Shown: positions 7,570 through 10,198 of the stretch, one piece after another
Position numbering within the stretch: position 1 is the stretch's first letter
Layout of the letters: each line of letters begins with the position of its first letter
From: Bacteroidales bacterium
Lineage (GTDB): Bacteria > Bacteroidota > Bacteroidia > Bacteroidales > UBA932
Reading direction: 5' to 3'
Length of the DNA: 10,198 bases
NCBI GenBank assembly: GCA_017429205.1
Contig: JAFRPH010000081.1
Coordinates: 1 to 10,198, forward strand
Translations under genes and position numbers: made by a program
The notes under the pieces: model-generated
Seen by the model: only the letters and a program-made list of their open reading frames with translations
The model's database searches: none
What the model was told of the DNA's origin: nothing

Positions 7570-7767
7570 GGGAATGCGCCTGCGGGCGCACCAAAGGGCT
7601 TTCCGATCGCCCTTTGGAAACCTTCGGGCGCCGACCCGTAAAGAAAAGCAATGGTATTGTAAAGTTCTTTATCAAGATTACTTTGCCCATCAGCATACAA
7701 GGAAAAGGCGGTTCCGAAGGGTCCAGGGGCGATCGGAAAGCCCCTGGCGCGCTCCGCAGAGCGCGGA
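7570..7767. repeat. Composite palindromic element E5 (middle of the E4-E5-E6 tandem)
   Basis: Arm A has H1 as in the other copies. Its H2 reads CCAAAGGGC pairing with GCCCTTTGG, a paired G-C to A-T change relative to the other copies, with the loop TTTCCGATC unchanged. The spacer differs strongly from E1-E3 but keeps the length and the CATACAAGGAA end. Arm B and its end hairpin match E2 and E3. About 40 bp link E4 to E5, and a closely similar 40 bp link E5 to E6 (both contain TTTGGCAGATC, then TTCCG and TGAAAA). Confidence 0.85.
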
Positions 7768-7807
7768 ACCCTTTCCGTTCAATTTGGCAGATCATTCCGA
7801 TGAAAAA

Positions 7808-8002
7808 GGTATGCGCCTGCGGGCGCACCAGAGGGCTTTCCGATCACCCTCTGGACTCCTTCGGGGCCGACTCGTTAAAGATTGGCTGTGGGGTTGAATG
7901 CTTCTTTTTCCTACTAAACTTTACCAATATCAAACAAGGAAGATATGCTCCCGAAGGGTCCAGGGGCGATCGGAAAGCCCCTGGTGCGCCCGCAGGCGCA
8001 TT
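7808..8002. repeat. Composite palindromic element E6 with full-length matching inverted arms
   Basis: Here the right end is CTGGTGCGCCCGCAGGCGCA (7981-8000), the exact reverse complement of the left end. The arms 7811-7865 and 7950-8001 therefore form a long inverted repeat with only about two mismatches and two or three single-base gaps. This is the copy that shows most directly that arms A and B are the two ends of one element. The spacer is diverged, like that of E5. Bases 8003-8032 contain nothing recognisable. The whole region 7262-8101 contains no supportable gene. Confidence 0.85.
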
Positions 8003-8032
8003 CTCCGTTCCCGAACAAACCGCACAGCACCG

Positions 8033-8092
8033 AAAAACGGCCTCTTCCTCTTCCCCGGGAGATCCTCCCGGGCGGGGATGAGGCCGTTTTTT
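8033..8092 (-). terminator. Strong intrinsic terminator for the exported-protein operon, probably bidirectional
   Basis: AAAAACGGCCTC (8033-8044) and GAGGCCGTTTTT (8080-8091) form a perfect 12-bp stem. An inner hairpin CCCGGGA/TCCCGGG (8054-8072) stacks on top. Read on the minus strand it begins just after the stop codon at 8102 and ends in a run of five T. On the plus strand it ends in six T, so it can also stop transcription coming through E4-E6. Confidence 0.85.
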
Positions 8093-8101
8093 ATCAGAGC
8101 A

Positions 8102-8845
8102 TCACTTTTCATCCGGTACCCACCGGACCACCAGCACGCTGACGGTCTTGTTGCCGCCGCAGTAGGAGCACTCCCTGTCACAGGGGACGGACTGACCGTA
8201 CATGCGGTAGGTCCCGGTGCCGTGGCACAGCTTGCACAGGCCCGTGCCGTAACAGTAGGGGCAGGTGCGGTCCTCGTAGACATACTCCGGGTGGTAACCG
8301 ATGCGTTCCTCTTCGGTGTTCTCCTTCTCCTCGGTCTTCACCGGACCGCCGAACTCCTCGCGGGCGGTGATCCTGGGCATGGCCTCGAGGATGCCGGTCA
8401 GGGTGTCGCGGACGAAGAGCCGCAGGACCTCGTCCCCGCCCTCCGGGAGGCTCACCGCCGCAAAGCCTGCGGGGTAACCCATCCCGGTCAGGTAGAGCGC
8501 CGGATAGCGGGTCTCCGCGTTGAGCCCGTTGAGGAAGATGATCGCGGCGGACGTGTCCGCGGCGGTCACGGAGCAGGTCTCCGGTGTCCCGTAGAACACG
8601 CACTGCAGCACGTCCTCCGCCTGAAAGGCGTAGTAGACCACATAATCCTTGCCGTTCTCCTTCGCTTTGATGCACACGACCTGCCCGTAGGCGTAGCCAT
8701 CCATGTCCTCGAGCGTCACGCATTCTTCAGGGAAGAAGGCCAGCGCGGCTTCGCGGGCGATCTCCGGCGGGGTGCCCTCCGCCGCGGCCGCGAGGACAGG
8801 CAGCAGGAGGGCAAGGGTCAGGATCACGATCCATGCTTTTCTCAT
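8102..8845 (-). CDS. Predicted exported protein with C-terminal DnaJ-like cysteine cluster
   Basis: This is a 247-residue protein. Residues 1-22 (MRKAWIVILTLALLLPVLAAAA) form a clear Sec signal peptide with likely cleavage near Ala22. There is no lipobox. The middle part has no motif I recognise. Residues 195-211 read CPYCYGTGLCKLCHGTG, two consecutive CxxCxGxG motifs of the DnaJ central zinc-finger type, followed by Cys222, Cys226 and Cys229 (CSYCGG). Seven cysteines are in place to bind one or two zinc ions; there is no J-domain. A role in redox or structural stabilisation outside the membrane is conceivable but not shown. The ATG at 8843-8845 has GGGAGGAG just upstream, and only 12 nt separate it from the stop of the preceding gene, so the two are co-transcribed. 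A strong terminator follows. Confidence 0.85.
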   Translation of the reverse strand: MRKAWIVILTLALLLPVLAAAAEGTPPEIAREAALAFFPEECVTLEDMDGYAYGQVVCIKAKENGKDYVVYYAFQAEDVLQCVFYGTPETCSVTAADTSAAIIFLNGLNAETRYPALYLTGMGYPAGFAAVSLPEGGDEVLRLFVRDTLTGILEAMPRITAREEFGGPVKTEEKENTEEERIGYHPEYVYEDRTCPYCYGTGLCKLCHGTGTYRMYGQSVPCDRECSYCGGNKTVSVLVVRWVPDEK

Positions 8846-8857
8846 ACGCTCCTCCCT

Positions 8858-9718
8858 TTACAGCCCGAAGCGGAACTCCGCCCGGATGACGTCCTTGCCG
8901 TTGTTGAAGCAGCCCTCATAGACGCCGCAGATTTCGTAGCGGTCGCGGTAGATGATCGTCACTTCGAAGTAGTCGTTCGCACCGGTCAAGGCGCTGCCCG
9001 CCGCGTAGGGGGCAAAATCGACCAGCGGTTTGTGATCACCGGCGAGGATATTGAGGAAGTACCAGCCGTCCTGGTCGCGCTGGGTGCGAGTGAAGCGCTT
9101 GTGGGTGCCCGTCTCCACACGCGAAGGGATGCGCAGCTGGAGCCAGTGGAGCTCGCCGGAGACGATGCTGTAGAATTCGTAGTAGCTGCCGTAGGTGTTC
9201 AGGAACAGCTTTTGGCTGCTGCCGGCGCTGTAAGCGTACTCCCTGCCGTTGTAGGTGACGCGCACGTCGCCGATCTCCAGGGCCTTCGCGTCCTTTTTCT
9301 CATATTCGGCGACGGTCAGGCCCTTCTCGGCCATCAGCATGATCTGCCCGTTCAGGCCGGGGATCAGGATCGCGCGCAGGCCGTCCTTATCCAGAACGTA
9401 GCCGATGTTCCCGTCGAAGGAGTCGAAGGAGTGGGTAAAGCCCGCCTTTTTGCACGCGGCGAGGAAGCTGTCCACCGCGTTGCCCCAGTTCGCGCTCTGC
9501 GGGAAGTACCAGACGGTCCAGGTGCGCCCGTTGTACGCATAGTCTTCGGCGGTCAGCTCGCCCTCGTCGCCGAGGAGGGAGCCGAAGTTGGGCAGGGTGA
9601 CGGCGGCCGGCTGTGCGTTGTCCGCGGGCTTGGGTGTGGGAAGGAGGTCTGCGGAGGCAGCCGCGGCCGGCGCGACGGCCAGGATCAGGCACAAAAGCAT
9701 CAAAAGCATGTGTTTCAT
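8858..9718 (-). CDS. Predicted exported protein of unknown function, 286 aa
   Basis: The first gene of the minus-strand operon. It starts at ATG 9716-9718 with AAAGGAGA upstream (AGGAG 9 nt from the start) and ends with TAA at 8858-8860. Residues 1-23 (MKHMLLMLLCLILAVAPAAAASA) form a signal peptide with likely cleavage after an Ala-x-Ala site near residue 21-23. A short Pro/Ala-rich linker (LPTPKPADNAQPAAV) follows, then a mixed alpha/beta domain rich in Tyr, Phe and Trp. Blocks such as NGRTWTVWYFPQSANWGNAV and NGREYAYSAGSSQKLFLN are distinctive, but I do not recognise a family. There is no membrane anchor, lipobox or catalytic signature that I can see. With the next gene it forms a tightly spaced pair of exported proteins, which suggests joint function. 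Confidence 0.85.
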   Translation of the reverse strand: MKHMLLMLLCLILAVAPAAAASADLLPTPKPADNAQPAAVTLPNFGSLLGDEGELTAEDYAYNGRTWTVWYFPQSANWGNAVDSFLAACKKAGFTHSFDSFDGNIGYVLDKDGLRAILIPGLNGQIMLMAEKGLTVAEYEKKDAKALEIGDVRVTYNGREYAYSAGSSQKLFLNTYGSYYEFYSIVSGELHWLQLRIPSRVETGTHKRFTRTQRDQDGWYFLNILAGDHKPLVDFAPYAAGSALTGANDYFEVTIIYRDRYEICGVYEGCFNNGKDVIRAEFRFGL

Positions 9719-9763
9719 GAGGGGGATCTCCTTTCTGCGTGTGAAGTTGTTTCGGTTGGAAAA

Positions 9764-9792
9764 ATCTTACCATAGGTCGTTGGGAGTGTCAA
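9764..9792 (-). promoter_or_regulatory. Sigma-A promoter of the exported-protein operon
   Basis: On the minus strand TTGACA (9787-9792) is followed by a 17-nt spacer and TAAGAT (9764-9769). TGG stands directly before the -10 box, as in extended -10 promoters. Transcription would start near 9757, about 40 nt upstream of the start codon at 9718. Confidence 0.8.
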
Positions 9793-9857
9793 TACTCGCT
9801 GCCCGGGCGGGTGTCCCGATTGACAGCCTCAGCATAGCACGGCGGAGAGGGCGCTGT

Positions 9858-9874
9858 GTCTACCGGGAGTAGAC
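9858..9874. promoter_or_regulatory. Short perfect inverted repeat upstream of the operon promoter
   Basis: GTCTAC (9858-9863) and GTAGAC (9869-9874) flank a 5-nt centre, CGGGA. The site lies about 65 bp upstream of the -35 box. It could be a binding site for a dimeric regulator, but one 6-bp inverted repeat is weak evidence. Nothing else recognisable lies between 9793 and 9918. Confidence 0.25.
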
Positions 9875-9918
9875 GGAAAAAGGGGCTTTCGCATTTCGTC
9901 TGGGAAAATCCGTTGATG

Positions 9919-10198
9919 AGGGTATGCGCCTGCGGGCGCACCAGAGGGCTTTCCGATCGCCCTCTGGACTCCTTCGGGGCCGTCCCGTTAAAGATAGGCT
10001 TTGGGTAACGGAGCGCGAAAACCTCTCTGTCGCTGCGGCGACATCTCCCCTTTCAGGGGAGACGGGGTGGAAAGTTACCCAAACCTCTCCTGAAAGGAGA
10101 GGGGGACCGCCGCAGCGGTGGAGAGGTTCTTCGTGCAGGCTGTACCGATCATCATACTCAATGGAGCGGCCCCGAAGGGTCCAGGGGCGCTCGGAAAG
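9919..10198. repeat. Composite palindromic element E7, interrupted by a MITE-like element, cut by window end
   Basis: Arm A (about 9921-9990) has H1, a perfect H2 (CCAGAGGGC/GCCCTCTGG) and H3 (CGGG/CCCG). The spacer begins with AAGATAGGCTTTGGG as in the other copies. It is interrupted at 10020-10128 by the second MITE-like element and then resumes. Arm B begins near 10169 (CCCGAAGGGTCCAGGGGCG) and runs off the window. The loop here reads GCTCGGAAAG rather than GATCGGAAAG. No gene is present from 9719 to the window end. Confidence 0.8.
10020..10128. mobile_element. MITE-like palindromic element, copy 2 (nested in E7)
   Basis: This 109-bp element has the same ends AACCTCTC and GAGAGGTT as the copy at 7264-7373, and the same two internal hairpins with loops TTTCA and TGAAA. 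The stem near the left end differs by paired changes (CGCTGCGGCG here against CACTGCGGTG in copy 1), so the fold is retained. I see no clear target-site duplication at its borders. Confidence 0.8.

Noticed and set aside
7316..7828. Minus-strand 170-codon frame beginning MRPQAHTFF
   Set aside because: It lies entirely in repeat elements E4-E5 and part of the MITE-like element, and repeats its own peptide because the repeats do. There is no independent evidence of coding.
5246..8002. E elements as a CRISPR array or as tRNA/rRNA-like genes
   Set aside because: The units are long palindromes with related, not unique, spacers. No tRNA cloverleaf or conserved rRNA motif is visible and no cas gene is nearby.
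7898..9775. Plus-strand reading frame of 625 codons
   Set aside because: It covers element E6, the terminator and the antisense of both exported-protein genes. The minus-strand genes have signal peptides, ribosome binding sites and operon spacing.
9820..9848. Plus-strand promoter at TTGACA 9820-9825
   Set aside because: No acceptable -10 box lies 16-18 nt downstream and no gene follows on that strand.
3494..10198. Retron, diversity-generating retroelement or toxin-antitoxin system associated with the repeats
   Set aside because: No reverse transcriptase, nuclease or small toxin/antitoxin gene pair is present in the window; every substantial gene has another explanation.

Overview
The window is about 10.2 kb of very GC-rich bacterial DNA. 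It looks like a gut or rumen member of the Clostridia: strong AGGAGG-type ribosome binding sites, textbook TTGACA/TATAAT-type promoters, a giant BspA-like leucine-rich-repeat surface protein with an acidic Pro/Glu/Ala/Thr repeat region, and a 505-residue protein resembling one I know only as an uncharacterised clostridial family. I cannot name the species. No rRNA, tRNA, transposase, phage gene or CRISPR array is visible.

Layout. (1) 1-3389 (+): the 3' part of a large LRR_5/BspA-type protein that begins upstream of the window, with about 13 copies of a 39-bp coding repeat followed by eight LRR cassettes, and then an intrinsic terminator. (2) 3678-5195 (-): an uncharacterised cytosolic helical protein. 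(3) 5846-7261 (+): a MATE-family efflux transporter with its own promoter. That promoter stands back-to-back with an extended -10 promoter pointing at the 505-residue gene, so the two genes form a divergent pair. (4) 8102-9718 (-): a two-gene operon for two predicted exported proteins of unknown function, one with a DnaJ-like cysteine cluster. It has a clear promoter upstream and a strong hairpin terminator downstream.

The intergenic DNA is the most unusual part. Almost every gap is filled by a roughly 200-bp composite palindromic element, called 'E' here (E1-E7). Each complete copy has a left arm A and a right arm B that are near reverse complements. Each arm folds into small hairpins, and a more variable AT-richer spacer of about 75 bp lies between them. 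Copies occur singly (E1, E7) and head to tail (E2-E3, E4-E5-E6), all in the same orientation. A second palindromic element of about 110 bp, MITE-like and flanked by AACCTCTC/GAGAGGTT ends, sits inside the spacer of E7 and immediately before the right arm in E4.

How the parts work together: the coding genes do not form an obvious single pathway. The surface protein, the exported pair and the transporter suggest a cell-envelope neighbourhood. E2 and E3 lie between the predicted minus-strand promoter and the start of the 505-residue gene, so they would be part of its long mRNA leader if that promoter is used. I did not find a clear defence system, biosynthetic cluster or mobile-element enzyme. 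The strongest candidate for something undescribed is the E repeat family.
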